In this document: one piece after another, positions 11,076 through 22,243 of the stretch
Layout: every line of letters begins with the position of its first letter
Position numbering within the stretch: position 1 is the first letter of the stretch
Source of the DNA: Panulirus ornatus
Taxonomy: Eukaryota; Arthropoda; Malacostraca; Decapoda; Palinuridae
Length of the DNA stretch: 64,000 bases
Assembly: GCF_036320965.1 (NCBI RefSeq)
Contig: NC_092289.1
Coordinates: 21,989,778-22,053,777 of the forward strand
Direction of reading: 5' to 3'
Program-made: the position numbers and the translations under genes
The notes under the pieces: model-generated
Database searches by the model: none
Seen by the model: the letters and a program-made list of their open reading frames with translations, nothing else
Told to the model about the DNA's origin: nothing

Positions 11076-11230
11076 TTTAGACCAAAGTCTCTCTCTCTCT
11101 CAGCATTGCCATTACTGTGGTCATTACGGGTATGGAAGGTACAAAGTCTTATAGCCCAGGCTGGATCTTGCCTTCTTTAGCGAGTAATGGCTCCTGCCGC
11201 ATCATCCGATTACTAATATACCAATCCTCT

Positions 11231-11231
<1 letters not shown>

Positions 11232-11307
<76 letters not shown>
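11232..11307. repeat. Microsatellite (CT)n
   Basis: About 76 bases of CT. It is the reverse complement of the GA tract 90 bases downstream. Confidence 0.97.
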
Positions 11308-11310
<3 letters not shown>

Positions 11311-11394
11311 GCACAGACTGATACAACAGACTACTTGTCTGTGTACATACTTGTCTCTCTGCACTGGTCCCGAGGAACTGGTTTAAAGAGGTGC

Positions 11395-11397
<3 letters not shown>

Positions 11398-11470
<73 letters not shown>
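11398..11470. repeat. Microsatellite (GA)n
   Basis: About 73 bases of GA, able to pair with the CT tract at 11232-11307. Confidence 0.97.
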
Positions 11471-11475
<5 letters not shown>

Positions 11476-11594
11476 ATGTGCTGGTGTCCGCACATTGATT
11501 GTTAGGTCACTGGCTGTAGTTTATCTCTCCCTCTCACGCAGGGAAGGTATGCTGTTAGCGTCGTGTAATAATTACCTGTTTGTACTGTACAGGG

Positions 11595-11597
<3 letters not shown>

Positions 11598-11644
<47 letters not shown>

Positions 11645-11656
11645 GGGGGGGGGGGG
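11598..11656. repeat. Compound (GT)n-(G)15
   Basis: GT tract of about 44 bases (11598-11641) followed by fifteen consecutive G (11642-11656). Confidence 0.96.
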
Positions 11657-11961
11657 AGCTGCACGCTCGCGGGGTTCCATCTGTTGAACCCTCTCTACTG
11701 TCAGACGAGTTTATAGACCAGTGTATGCTGTCAGCATTCACAGGTTCGTCATTCAGTCTATCCCATTCATCCGCTGCTCATACTATAAATGCACATTTCT
11801 TCTCATCTTTTTCATATGTTTCTTGTTAAGATTCATGTTATGGTGTGTGGTGGGTGTGTCGCTGCATCTTTGGAAGAAGTGTGTTACTGCCGGCACCTTA
11901 AAACTGGTTGAGAAACTTAAGGTACTGTGATCAAGTCATCCCCAACTCTTCTTTAATCTAT

Positions 11962-11962
<1 letters not shown>

Positions 11963-12008
<46 letters not shown>
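11963..12008. repeat. Microsatellite (GT)n
   Basis: About 46 bases of GT. Confidence 0.97.
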
Positions 12009-12009
<1 letters not shown>

Positions 12010-13470
12010 CAGAGGAACAACCTTTCCCGTTCTTGTGTTCGGGTCGTAACGACGTTGTTAAGGATCTGCTCAAGGGCTTAAAGGAAAACCTATTCTGGGA
12101 GTCTTTCTTGAACCATTGCTTGCAATTTCTGGAAACAAGTTGTTGACAAGCATATGAGGTGAAAGGATGGTAGTTTGAACAGGAAAATGGACGAAGTACA
12201 CAACGGGGTCAACGGCTGAGGTTGTAAGCAGTATCGCAGACAACGGTTGAAGTAGAAAAAAATGGAGAAAATATTACAAGGAGCCCCCCCCCTCTCCCAC
12301 TATAACAGTTATTGACTCATACAAATCATGAACAACAGCTGGAGAGTTATAGCATCGGTACGTCATGAAACGATGGGTCAAAACAACCGATGATGAATGA
12401 ACAGGAGAACACGTAATGAGTGAACGCAACGGCACGACAACAGATCATGTGGTAAAGATCTTGAGAATATTTCTAAAAGTGGAAGACACACTTGTAGTCG
12501 ATCAGGTAAACAAAACAACGAGGCAAACACCTTGCTTTTACGATAAAAGCAAGTAAACAACAGATGATGATATCATCTCTTGTTTACCTAAAGCTTCCTT
12601 GTACTGGACTCGAGGAACAGCAACAAGGGGGAAGCCTTTAGTGTGTCCATGGACATAGAACATATACCATACACAAGTGTGTTCCCGGAGGGTCATGCAC
12701 AGGACCTAACCTCAGCAGTCACAGGAGTAGCAACAACTTGGTAAATCACGCACGGAAAGACACTACCTCCTGGCGATATATGCTAGGGTCTGTGTCGAGC
12801 ACACACAAAAAAAAACACGCAAGATAAACTCGAGTCAATGGCATGTCGTAAAGATTCAATTGCCACTCTGCACCGCCATTAATCACCGGCTGAAAAAAGC
12901 ATAGATTCTATTATGGCCTGGCTAATGACAAGGCCGAGGATCGTAAAAATTACATCAAGTATGAAGGATCTGTAATCAATGGCTGGGGACTCGGTCATAT
13001 CGGCGAGGGTGCTTGTGAGGGCTCCGGGCTGACTCTGGTTCATATCCTCGATGATTTCTTTTCTCCCTTTTTTTTTTTCCTAGGTGGGCCTCCGCTATCG
13101 GAGTGGGTGGTTTCAGAACTTGAGCTACGTTATCACGGGAGTTTAGGGGGCGCCAAATAGCGTGACTGGATATCATCAGCGGGGTCGCTTGACTTCTGCA
13201 AGTGAAGTCCCTCAGACGCTACTGTAAGATGTATGATACAGGTCATCGCCTACTGTATCCACAGCTAATGATGTCTGAAGAAAGACTCGTTCATGACTGT
13301 TGTCGTCGTCAGTCAGTCAGTCGTTGTGTCGTCACGTAGTCAGCAGGAGTCGTCGCTGAAAGAGGAAGTTCGCTGCAGACCTGAACGCCGCCTCGCGAAC
13401 CAGCAGCATTGAAACATCGCCTCTGAGGACATGTATAGAGTTGGTTGAGGGTGATGAAGAAATAACCAGG
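12009..13470. other. 1.4 kb of unique sequence
   Basis: The longest repeat-poor stretch in the first 15 kb. Both strands give only short frames without recognisable protein. Candidate introns or intergenic DNA. Confidence 0.5.
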
Positions 13471-13555
13471 AGGAGGAGGAGAAGGAGAAGAAGGAGGAGG
13501 AAAGGGAGGAGGAGAAGGAGGAGGAGGAGAAGGAGGAGGAGGAGGAGGAGGAGGA
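13471..13555. repeat. Purine trinucleotide tract (GGA/GAA)n
   Basis: About 85 bases of GGA mixed with GAA. The minus strand reads as poly-proline or poly-leucine, an artefact. Confidence 0.95.
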
Positions 13556-13581
13556 GTGGTTTGCGGGTGAAGGATTGAAGT

Positions 13582-13805
13582 GTCACGCCCCAACCAGGGG
13601 GTCTAGTAGACTCATACGTCATGCCTTAACTAGTAAGCCCAGTACGTACGTCGTGCCCCATCTAGGAAGCCGAATAGGTATATCATAATTTCCCAAAAGG
13701 TTTGACCTCTGTTTGACCTCTAGATAAGTTGGGAACCTAGGGGGTCATTTGTAGTGGTTTGACCTCTAGATAAGTTGGGAACCTAGGGGGTCATTTGTGG
13801 TGGCT
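13582..13805. repeat. Two small arrays: about 34-base and 46-base units
   Basis: Three degenerate copies of GTCGTGCCCCAACTAGGAAGC at 13582, 13618 and 13650 are followed by two almost identical 46-base copies containing GTTTGACCTCTAGATAAGTT at 13711 and 13757. Confidence 0.85.
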
Positions 13806-13884
13806 TGACCCCACCGCTCGCCGGCTGCTGTTGCTGCTGCAGTTGGTTCATCTCGTGTGTTATGGTTCTCTCTTGGTACTGGGG

Positions 13885-14130
13885 GACCCCCGACGTCAGA
13901 GGCTTTTGCTGATTGGTGGGGAAGGATGACGTTAGGGGCTTCTATTGGGTATAGAGGAGCTATGACGTCAGAGGTTCTCGCTGATTGAATGGGACCGATG
14001 ACGTTAAGGACTCTCACTGGTTGGGATGGAACTATGACGTGAGAGGCTTTCGCTAGTTGGTTAAGGCGGATGACTTCAGGGGCTCTGACTAAATGAGGAG
14101 GATCTGTGACATCGGAGGCATTCATTTAGT
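13885..14130. repeat. Minisatellite with exact 36-base spacing, open on the minus strand
   Basis: The landmark GACGTCAGAGGC occurs at 13892, 13928, 13964, 14000, 14036, 14072 and 14108, exactly 36 bases apart each time, although the copies have diverged considerably. The minus strand stays open for 119 residues (13766-14125) and gives a twelve-residue repeat resembling A-S-D-V-I-x-P-x-Q-x-A-R. That frame starts at a true ATG. The fixed spacing could be chance in a noncoding minisatellite or selection for frame. Confidence 0.85.
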
Positions 14131-14496
14131 GGCGGAGGATTGAAACGTTCGGTGATTGGCTGGGATGCCTTTCATGAAATGCTATACCCTGATTGGCGGA
14201 GATCTGTTCAATCAGACTAAAGCTGGTGTGTGATCATCTCCGAGTTCAGAAATTCCCCAACATCAAGGCAGACATTTTGGCCGAGTAGTGGATGCATACA
14301 TGACTTCACTCTGACATATTACATGGCGAAATCATTTCCAGATTTCTATTCATATTCCCGAGTAATTTTCGAGTGATTTATACCGTCTGTGTTGGTTGGC
14401 GTGACTCTCTATGTACACTTGCTCTAGCCTTAAAGATAACACTGTCTGGTAATTGGAACCAGTATCAGCAATTTCTAACGTTATTAACCTTAGCCT
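14131..14496. other. Unique sequence
   Basis: No gene or repeat recognised. Confidence 0.5.
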
Positions 14497-14650
14497 GAGT
14501 ACGACCCTTGAGCTTGACGGTGCGACCTTCGAGCATGACGGGCGCTACCCTTGGGTAGTGCTGTATGATGTTTCGTGCTTCTCCTTTTACCTGGTCTTCA
14601 AGGGTCAGGTCAGAGGCCAAGTCCCTGCGCAAGAGGGTAGCATTTCATGC
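14497..14650 (+). mobile_element. Palindromic GTACGACCCTTGAG element, copy A
   Basis: Diverged copy. The left arm has two or three tandem GAGTACGACCCTTGAGC-like units and CTACCCTTGGGTA. The core is GACC/GGTC-rich around 14590-14620 and includes AGGTCAGAGGCCA. The right arm is poorly kept. See copy F (35721) for the clearest palindrome. Confidence 0.6.
14607..14619 (+). promoter_or_regulatory. DR1-like nuclear-receptor motif in copy A
   Basis: AGGTCA-G-AGGCCA, two receptor half-sites separated by one base. The motif is visible; use in vivo is unknown. Confidence 0.3.
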
Positions 14651-14726
14651 CCCAGCACGTCGAGTGATCTTTCCTGGCCCATCATACGCCGTTTGAGGTG
14701 ATATACCTGCGCATCTAGCGATACAG

Positions 14727-15077
14727 ATGTATCAGTCACACAAATTCCGAGACAGAACCAGGACTGTGGGATATGCTGGTGCGCTCTGGTGGTTGGGTTG
14801 CCCGGGGGCGAATAATGTATGGTGCCGGCGCTCCATCCTGCGGGACGCCAGTAACCTTAACCGAGCGGGGTCCTGCATGTGGCTCTTATATTCCTGGTCT
14901 GGTCCGCCTGTATGTTTCATGAGGCGAAATGTTAAGTATGTGTTTTTCCCAGTGTCCTCCTGCAGGTGGGTCTTTGGTGGAGAGCGTCCTGCCGCCAGGT
15001 GGCTCCTGGTGGCATTACCGTGTTGGCCGGGTGGTGGCCACCTGGTGGTGGGTGTAATTCTGGCTCTTGAGGAGTAA
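14727..15077 (+). other. Unrecognised 116-residue open frame
   Basis: ATG-initiated, tryptophan- and glycine-rich near its end because of degenerate CAGGTGG and GGTGG repeats (14960-15055). It overlaps the start of palindromic copy B. No domain seen; likely chance in GC-rich sequence. Confidence 0.1.
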
Positions 15078-15089
15078 GGTCAAAAGTCA
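15077..15089 (+). promoter_or_regulatory. DR1-like nuclear-receptor motif in copy B
   Basis: AGGTCA-A-AAGTCA. It sits in the core at the same relative place as in copies A, D and F. Confidence 0.3.
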
Positions 15090-15262
15090 GGCCGTCTGGC
15101 CTTAGGGTTGTACCGTCATATCCAGGGGTCGTAACGTGTGTTCAGAGTCGTACCATTGTACACAAGGTCCGTACCGTCGTGTTTAAAGTCCGTACCGTCG
15201 TGTTGAGGGGAAGCGTACCGTCGTGTTGAGGGGAAACGTATCGTCGCGCTGAAGGGGCTCAG
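15077..15262 (-). mobile_element. Palindromic element, copy B (right half with expanded units)
   Basis: Starts in the core (AGGTCAAAAGTCA, GGCC) and continues into at least five units resembling GTACCGTCGTGTTGAGGGG (15109-15250). The left arm is missing or beyond recognition. The units are about 21-30 bases and two neighbours are nearly identical, showing local amplification. Confidence 0.75.
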
Positions 15263-15339
15263 GCAGTGTTTCGCCTTATCGTAAGTACAGAAGCCACGGG
15301 TCAGGTAATGACGGCTGTGACCTCGGTGACCTGGCCACA

Positions 15340-15620
15340 CGGGTGATAAGACTCAGCCATTAGATACACGCACCTGCCTAAGCGCTGATAAGGACTACAA
15401 TTATGCGACTAATTATAGTCATATAAAACGATTAGCAAGTGAAACAGAGCGAGAGTGTCACGGGGGGTAAAGAATGATATATTGCGCAGGATGACTTGAT
15501 CGCTTGAGGACGACAGATTAACCCTTTGAGTATAATGAAATGACCCCATGATTACGAACACTTAACACTGGAATATAAGGCCTGTAGTCGTGGTACTTAA
15601 GACGATTAGGTCGTCGTAGT
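15340..15620. promoter_or_regulatory. Repeat-free AT-rich island with clustered factor-like motifs
   Basis: Contains GATAAG twice, CACCTG, and CTAATTATAGTC with homeobox-core ATTA sites in a repeat-poor stretch. Such clusters suit an enhancer but are common by chance. Only cross-species conservation could support it. Confidence 0.18.
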
Positions 15621-16452
15621 CATTAGGTTGATAATGTTAGATTTACTCACAGAGGGAAAGGGAATATTAAAACACCTGGTCATAAGACAGTATGGCATCC
15701 TTCCCCAGTTGTACATGTGTCGTGTGACCTGAGGCTCGGTGGTCGCCAAGTTTAGCCGACCGACCTTTAAGAAACTGATGCTGGGGTTGGGCAGGATGAT
15801 CGTCCTCCCCACATGCTTGCTGGAGGCGGAGTGAGGGAGGGAGGGAGGGGTTGTTTTCCACACCCTGAAACCCCCGTGCCTCGCCTTCTCCCTCACTCCC
15901 GAGGGACTCATTACATATGTCGTAGCGTGATGGATTCTCGGCGAGGCGCTAAGGAAATGTCACACACGTGTCTCTGCCTCATCACGAACGCCAGGGCATT
16001 GTGGAGAGAGATATATATATATTGGATTGCCACCCCGTCCCTACGTATTCCTCGTCGACCCTTAGTGGGTAGGTTTTTGTCCCTTGTTTCGGGAGGAGTT
16101 TTGATGTTTGTATTGTTGTGAGTCTTCAGTTTCATGGGAAAGAAGATAAAAGATACAGTAGGTCAGAGGTGCGGGGGGAAAAAAAGGGAAGGAGATAGGG
16201 TTATATGGTGAGGGAAGCTGTGTGGGATGGAGGAGAGGTTAAGCCTGTGAGAGGGAGTGGCTGGGAGAGGGCCAAGGTAATTGTCATCATGAGATAGGTT
16301 TAGGGAGGAGTCTTCATGCACTTATATAGAGATGTATGGTAAGTTACAACGTGTCATTTCTTCCATCTTATTCAAAGATGACACCTGGATGTCTTAAATC
16401 TTTTTTATGGTGCTTCAATTAAGAACCGGTTTATGATTTTTTCAGAGGTGCT

Positions 16453-16455
<3 letters not shown>
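15621..16455. other. Unassigned sequence, purine-rich at the right
   Basis: Short GGGA repeats near 15832-15848, a brief AT tract at 16011-16021, and purine-rich DNA from 16130. No gene seen. Confidence 0.5.

Positions 16456-16540
<85 letters not shown>
16456..16540. repeat. Microsatellite (GT)n
   Basis: About 85 bases of GT with one substitution. Confidence 0.97.
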
Positions 16541-16739
16541 CACCGAAACCAGAGTCTACCATCCTCAGCCAAGCCCTCCAGACTACTTCATAATTTACCT
16601 TGACTGGTTCACATGCCAAGGTTCAGGCCACTGACGGCACGTCACTTCCCCCCCATATACCACATCGCTCCAGATCTTTCTCTCAATAGTACGCAGCCCC
16701 TTACCCTCGTCAATGTGGAAGCCCCTTTATTGCATTCTC

Positions 16740-17060
16740 CTATTTCCTCCTTTTGTCCCTCACTCTCCTCTTTCCCCCTTTGCCTCCGACACATAGGTAT
16801 CCTCTTGATCAATCCCTCTTCATTTGTCCTCTCCATCTCCCACCCTCCTCTTGCCCCTTTCATTGTCTCATAATTCCGGCTCTTGACCTCCTTCCGCTTT
16901 TTCTTATACTATTCCCAGTCACTCAGAATCCTTCACTCCAAACATTCCGCTCTTCTGTGTCACCAGCGGTTTAACTTCCTCATTATATCGCTCATTACCC
17001 TTTCCTGTGAGACCAGACCCGACATGAAAGCTATGCTCACCTAAATACAACATTTTTCCA
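16740..17060 (-). mobile_element. Non-LTR retrotransposon fragment, copy 1
   Basis: Minus-strand frames read RYNEEVKPLV (about 16980-17010), then after a shift DWE-stop-YKKKRKEVKSR (about 16875-16920). This matches the region between endonuclease and reverse transcriptase in a non-LTR family I recall from decapods, where the conserved text is NEEV, then DWE.YK..R.EVK. The plus strand is correspondingly pyrimidine-rich with CTCTTGACCTCC, TACT and CCCAGTCA landmarks. Stops and shifts make it dead. The same region recurs at 42843 and 46240. Confidence 0.65.
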
Positions 17061-17113
17061 AAGTTTTCGTCTACTTACCCTATGCCATTTTCACTTTGTT
17101 TATACTGGTGTCT

Positions 17114-17116
<3 letters not shown>

Positions 17117-17153
<37 letters not shown>
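17117..17153. repeat. Microsatellite (CA)n
   Basis: About 37 bases of CA. Confidence 0.97.
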
Positions 17154-17157
<4 letters not shown>

Positions 17158-17294
17158 GGACTGTGTCCACTGGGCAAATCTTACGGGAAAAAATTCCCGA
17201 CCTGATGAATATAATTCCAGTGTGCTGGCGGTGCTGCTAATGACCCGCGGACTGTACTCTACGAGGCGTTCCGGCGGGCGCGCCGATAACGTAC

Positions 17295-17730
17295 ACGCCA
17301 CCCTCCTCCACCACAGCACACGCCATCCTGGTCCACCACAACCCACGCCACTCTGGTCCACAACAGCCCACGCCACCCTGGTCCACCACATCCCACTCCA
17401 CCCTCCTCCACCACAACGCACGCCACCCTGGTCCATCACAACCATCTCCACCCTCCTCCGCCACATCACACGACATCCTGGTCCACCACAACCCATGCCA
17501 CCCTGGTCCACAACAGCCCACGCCACTGTCGTCCACCACAACCCACTCCACCCTCCTCCGCCACAACACACGTCACCCCGGTCCACCACAACCCACGTCA
17601 CCCTTGTCCACCACAACCTACGCCACCCTCGTCCACCACAACCCACGCCACCCACTTCCACTACAACCCACGCCACCCTCGTCCACCACAACCCACGCCA
17701 CCCTGGTCCACCACAACCCACGCCACCTTA
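17295..17730. repeat. Minisatellite, 25-base unit
   Basis: About seventeen copies of a unit containing GTCCACCACAACCCACGCCA plus CCCTG; landmarks at 17581, 17606 and 17631 fix the period at 25. The unit lacks stops on either strand and the period is not a multiple of three, so several frames stay open over 100-200 residues. Those frames are artefacts. Confidence 0.93.
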
Positions 17731-17884
17731 ATTGAAAGAAAAAGCGGTAATTTGGTGGGTAATGAGTCAGTGTTGCCAACGGCGGCGTCACGGAGCGCGT
17801 GTCGGCCCGTGAATTATGCAGCATAGTCAGTGTTCCGCCACCATCAATTATTGTGTGTTGACCGCTCACCACAGTGACAGGCTC

Positions 17885-18400
17885 TTGGGTTGACTGGATG
17901 GATGGTTGACTGATGGACTGGCTGGCTGACTGGTGGGTAGACTCGATGAAGATTGGCGTGGTTCTTTTTTTGGGTTGACTGATTGAGTGACTGTCTGGTT
18001 AAGCCACCGATTCGAGCAGCTTTTTGGTTGATTGACTGATTGATTGACTGACTTGGATGGTTGATTGGTTGGTTGTTTTGGTGGCAGTTTGGTTGTCTTT
18101 TGTCTTGGGGTTGAGTGACTGGTTCAGGTCCTGACTCTACCACCTTTTTTGGTTGACTGATTGATTGGTTGACTTCTGGCTGGTTGCTTGGGTGAGGACA
18201 TGGTTGTCTGATTGACTGGATGGTTGTCTGGATAGAACTGAGTGAGTGAGTGAGTGAGTGAATGTGTAACGTGAGTGAATAAGTGAATGGCGCACTAAGT
18301 GAGGAAGTAAGCAAGTGATGAATTAAGTGAGTTAAGTGAATGAGTAAGTGAGGAAGTGAGCGAGATAGTAAGTGAGGAAGTGAGGGAATAAGTGAGTGGA
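17885..18400. repeat. Degenerate tetranucleotide region (TTGA/CTGA)n then (GTGA)n
   Basis: From 17885 to about 18235 imperfect GATTGACTG words predominate. 18238-18262 is a clean GTGA run, and AGTGAGTAAGTGAGG variants continue to 18400. Confidence 0.85.
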
Positions 18401-18540
18401 GGCAGGTGAGTCGTGACAGCGGATTCCCTCACACTGTTACAGGTCACACTTGAATTATGAGGCAGGGTATGAATGCTTCAGTGTGTCTACCTCATGTTGG
18501 TGAATGTCACCAGGTGCTCGCTACTCTCCTCCCTCCTCGA

Positions 18541-18542
<2 letters not shown>

Positions 18543-18601
<59 letters not shown>
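18543..18601. repeat. Microsatellite (GA)n
   Basis: About 59 bases of GA. Confidence 0.97.
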
Positions 18602-18602
<1 letters not shown>

Positions 18603-18815
18603 CAGGCAGCTACCTAGCCCTAGCAGCCCCCCCAACCCTAGTCCCTCTCCTTAGCCCCTCTAGTTCTTTAGTAGCCCCCGCCCCTCTCCCCCACCTCCTG
18701 GTCCTAGCCCTCAGCCAGCCCCCACCGCCGGTAGGTCACCTCGAGTCAAAGCTCCAGAATTCTTGATGGCCGTGGATTTGGGCTGCCTGTCATTTCTGAT
18801 ATTTGTGGGAGCAGT

Positions 18816-18818
<3 letters not shown>

Positions 18819-18891
<73 letters not shown>
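18819..18891. repeat. Microsatellite (GA)n
   Basis: About 73 bases of GA. Confidence 0.97.
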
Positions 18892-18894
<3 letters not shown>

Positions 18895-19097
18895 CTACCT
18901 TTCATCACAGTATTATCATGAGGACACTACAGACCTCTCCCTTCCTTATCTTCTTGCCTAGAGACACAAGAGTGCCAAGCTTTCTGTTCAAATTGCGTTA
19001 TGGTTGAAATGAAACAAAAGTACATCAGTACTTATATGCTATCTGGAGCCGTCCCAAGCATCAATTTGGTTCAGAAGATTTTCACAAAGTTGCCTTA

Positions 19098-19142
19098 AAG
19101 AAAAACGCTTTCTATTTTCTTGAAGAAAAACGCTTTCTATTT
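19098..19142. repeat. Two-copy direct repeat, 25-base spacing
   Basis: AAGAAAAACGCTTTCTATTT occurs at 19098 and 19123. Confidence 0.9.
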
Positions 19143-19329
19143 TTGTATCATATGATAACAGGTTTTACCAATGGTAGTGTTTTTAGACGGTGGGTTATAG
19201 TACACTAGGACCTGAGGAACTAACTATTGTTACGATTATCTCATTCGTTTACTGAAGAACAGGCAAAAGGAGGCTGGATCTCTCCACCTGAGAGAGCATA
19301 TTCCATCCTGGCCATCGGGGGTTTACTGG

Positions 19330-20590
19330 GGGAATATGAATATATTCAGAATACCTCGATTTTCTACAAATTCCATTACTGGAAACAGCTGAGGATCTTT
19401 CCCTCAGGCCATAAGAGTAAGCCAACCATCCACAGATTTCTTGGAAGGGTAAACTGGAATTGATGGTTATCTGGATTCCTCAGAGATATGAATATTTGAT
19501 GCCCTGGAATGCATAATTGTGGAAACTTTTCAGGAAGAGTCTGTGTGATTGCTGGAATCTCTGGAGGAAGGTTCTGCAAGAATTCCATGAATGGGCATTT
19601 GTGAGTCTCCGGGGAATGGAAGAACGTAAGAATATCTGGAGCGAGCGATTTTTGATAACATCTGGAATAGATCATTTGAGAAGGGTCGCGTACAGAAATC
19701 TCTTGGAAATTCTGCTGCGAAGAGTGACGGGATTGACTGAAGTAGAGAGAGACACTTAAGGTACATTTGGGAATGAATGTAAGATTCCCAAGAACTGAGG
19801 GACCAGAGGCTTTTCTGGGAGGTGTTAGGCGAAGTTTCTACCATGATATAAACCGTAGATTTTTTGGGAAAATCGGGATAACGTACGGCCGTTTGGAAAT
19901 AAGATTAATCTCGTGAATGCATTTCCGTAAGAGTCCCTAGATTGGAAGAGTGCGAGACTCCAGGAAGACCCTTCCCTTAATGGACGACTATAAGAGCCTT
20001 GAAATATGAGATCGTAAGAGTCTGGCTCGGACGATTAAGTGTCTTCCAGAAATGGATGTTCGCATAACTTCCTGGAACGGTTGATCACAGAGACCACTCG
20101 CTAGATTGGCTGGACTCGAATGCTACCGCTATTGATAACCAGAACCCTGTGAGGTCTCTTAGGTATGTTAAGGATATTGAAGTCCTGGCGAGTCCTTAAA
20201 AGGACGGTTAGGCGTTGAAGTAATTGGATTCTGAATGGATGTCTTAGGACTTCGGAATCTTTCTGGTACATACAAGGTCGTTGTAGGAATTCAGGTAAAC
20301 ACTACGAGGCTCCGGATGTACTCCAGGATACCTTTGCACTTCTCTAACGCCTTTGGAAAGTAGACGGTTCTCGCCCTGAAATACGATACGTTATTTCGTT
20401 CCATGAAGATGATCAAATTGGTCTTTTAGAGACTTTTATGTCGGTATTGGAAGTCTGGATGCCATTGGGAACCAAGTAACGTAAGGGGACCTGTTCCGCT
20501 GTGGCTTCCAGATTTCAAAGGCCCGAGTGAGAGTTTTCATACTCCTGTCTAAAGACTTGAGGTAGTATGTCTCGGGATCTTAATGAGGAC
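19330..20590. repeat. Long, strongly diverged tandem array
   Basis: Words such as CTCTGGAA, AAGAGTC, TAAGAGT and TCTTGGAA recur every few tens of bases for about 1.2 kb, resembling an ancient minisatellite with units around 40-50 bases. Boundaries cannot be set by eye. Self-alignment would decide between one array and several. Confidence 0.6.
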
Positions 20591-21404
20591 ACAACATGAC
20601 TCTAGTTAACATATACAGCCACGACCTTTGCTTATCTCAAGTGTCTGGGAGGCAGAGGGCTCGCTGGGCACTCCGCAGGGCTAGGGAATTCCCTTTACCC
20701 CAGTAGATGGATGGGGAGCCGTGTCACCCTTCCAGTTAATTGATAATAGTGGAGGACGCAGCTTCGAGCCGGGGGAGCGGTGCTACAACGCAGTTGGGGG
20801 GGCAGAATGTTGTGTCTGCCTTGGCATGTAGATTTATTTCTGTTTCCTCTATTGTTTCCTTAGTATCCACGATTCAGAATCGAATATCTAGTTTCTCCCC
20901 CAGGTAAGGTACCAGAGCGGGTGTTTTCTCATTCCCAGGCTGCTACATATGGGACTTCAGTCCATATTGAAGGAGTATCAGACTCTCTAATACTGTGACT
21001 TTAGTGAGAGTTGGTACAGGCGATCTTTCTCAGCCACATTCTGAGAAATCTGTGCCTCAGCATCTGTCTTTCCTCACGCGGAGCCGGATTTTTGCCGTTC
21101 CATTACCCGGTAATTAAAACCTTCCATTTTTAGACCATCCCCAACACCAAATAGGGCTCCTCTAGCTGCCGCCTGCGCCATCCAAATCGTCCTCATCATC
21201 ATCATTGGTTGCTCAGGTTTACCTGTGTGTTGTGGAGGGTTTCGTGCCACCAGGACAGTCAGGCAGACCTTGCTTCACTGTGATGTTTCTCATTATAAAC
21301 AGGCGGAGGAGACCATCAGCTCCTGGTGGCGGCACCGTGGAGGGAGCAGACCCGTGGCTTCTCTCCTGCCTCTCTAGCTACCGTGTATAACGTGAGGGAA
21401 CACT
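20591..21404. other. Unique sequence
   Basis: Repeat-poor, with TAATTGATAATAG near 20738 and a G-run at 20809. No gene recognised. Confidence 0.5.
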
Positions 21405-21472
21405 ACATGTTCATCAAGCGTTCCTTACATGTTCATCAAGCGTTCCTTACATGTTCATCAAGCGTTCCTGGA
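21405..21472. repeat. Three-copy tandem repeat, 22-base unit
   Basis: ACATGTTCATCAAGCGTTCC plus TT, three almost perfect copies, so a recent duplication. Confidence 0.95.
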
Positions 21473-21704
21473 CTGGATGAGTTATCCCAGCGTCTGTGTG
21501 CCTTGTATCCCTGATCCACCTTGTGGTCTCCAAGTTCCTGGTCACCTAGTACTGTCGTTTTCTGGTTTTCTAGTACCGGGTCTCTCTGTTTACTGTTTTC
21601 TTGTTCTCTAGATTCATTTTAGTTCCTTCGTTTTCTTTCCTATGGGTTATTTTGTGGAGTATCTATATGTGCTGCTTTTACCTTGCTCTGAGCGTGATGT
21701 CTTC

Positions 21705-21708
<4 letters not shown>

Positions 21709-21774
<66 letters not shown>
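21709..21774. repeat. Microsatellite (GA)n
   Basis: About 66 bases of GA. Confidence 0.97.
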
Positions 21775-21775
<1 letters not shown>

Positions 21776-21843
21776 GTTCATGTTTAGCCACGGCCACATC
21801 AGTCGTCTTTCTCCAAGACAAATCGAAACTTTTTCATGGTTGT

Positions 21844-21880
21844 TTTTGTTGTTGTTGTTGTTGTTATTATTGTTGTTGAT
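21844..21880. repeat. Trinucleotide (TTG)n
   Basis: About twelve TTG/TTA units. Confidence 0.9.
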
Positions 21881-22243
21881 GCCGCTACGTTCAGTTACAG
21901 GTCAACCTTCTATTGGTAAAGTTGTCGCTGGGGTGGTGGGGGAGGTGGGGGTATCGGGGGATCCTTGTGGTCGTCTCTCTCCATGACTGGCCCTACCGAA
22001 AAAAAGAGGGACAGGTGGGTTCAGCTCTGGAATAACAATTAGCCTCAAGATTCCCATTCTCCTTCCTAAGCGTCCACCTCCCATACTTCAGCTGTTGTGA
22101 ACGTGGCGGGTGATAGTATTGTGTTTTTATATGTATTCTATTTATTGATGTAGTACTGTATGTTGGGGAGTATTAGGGTATTGTATAAGCTTGGTCGCGG
22201 GCCAGGCTTGTGGAGGGTAGAAGGAGGGACTCGCCATCTTCGT

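Noticed and set aside
17096..17731. Overlapping 110-211-residue proline/histidine- and glycine/tryptophan-rich frames
   Set aside because: The 25-base minisatellite has no stops, so all frames stay open; period not a multiple of three.
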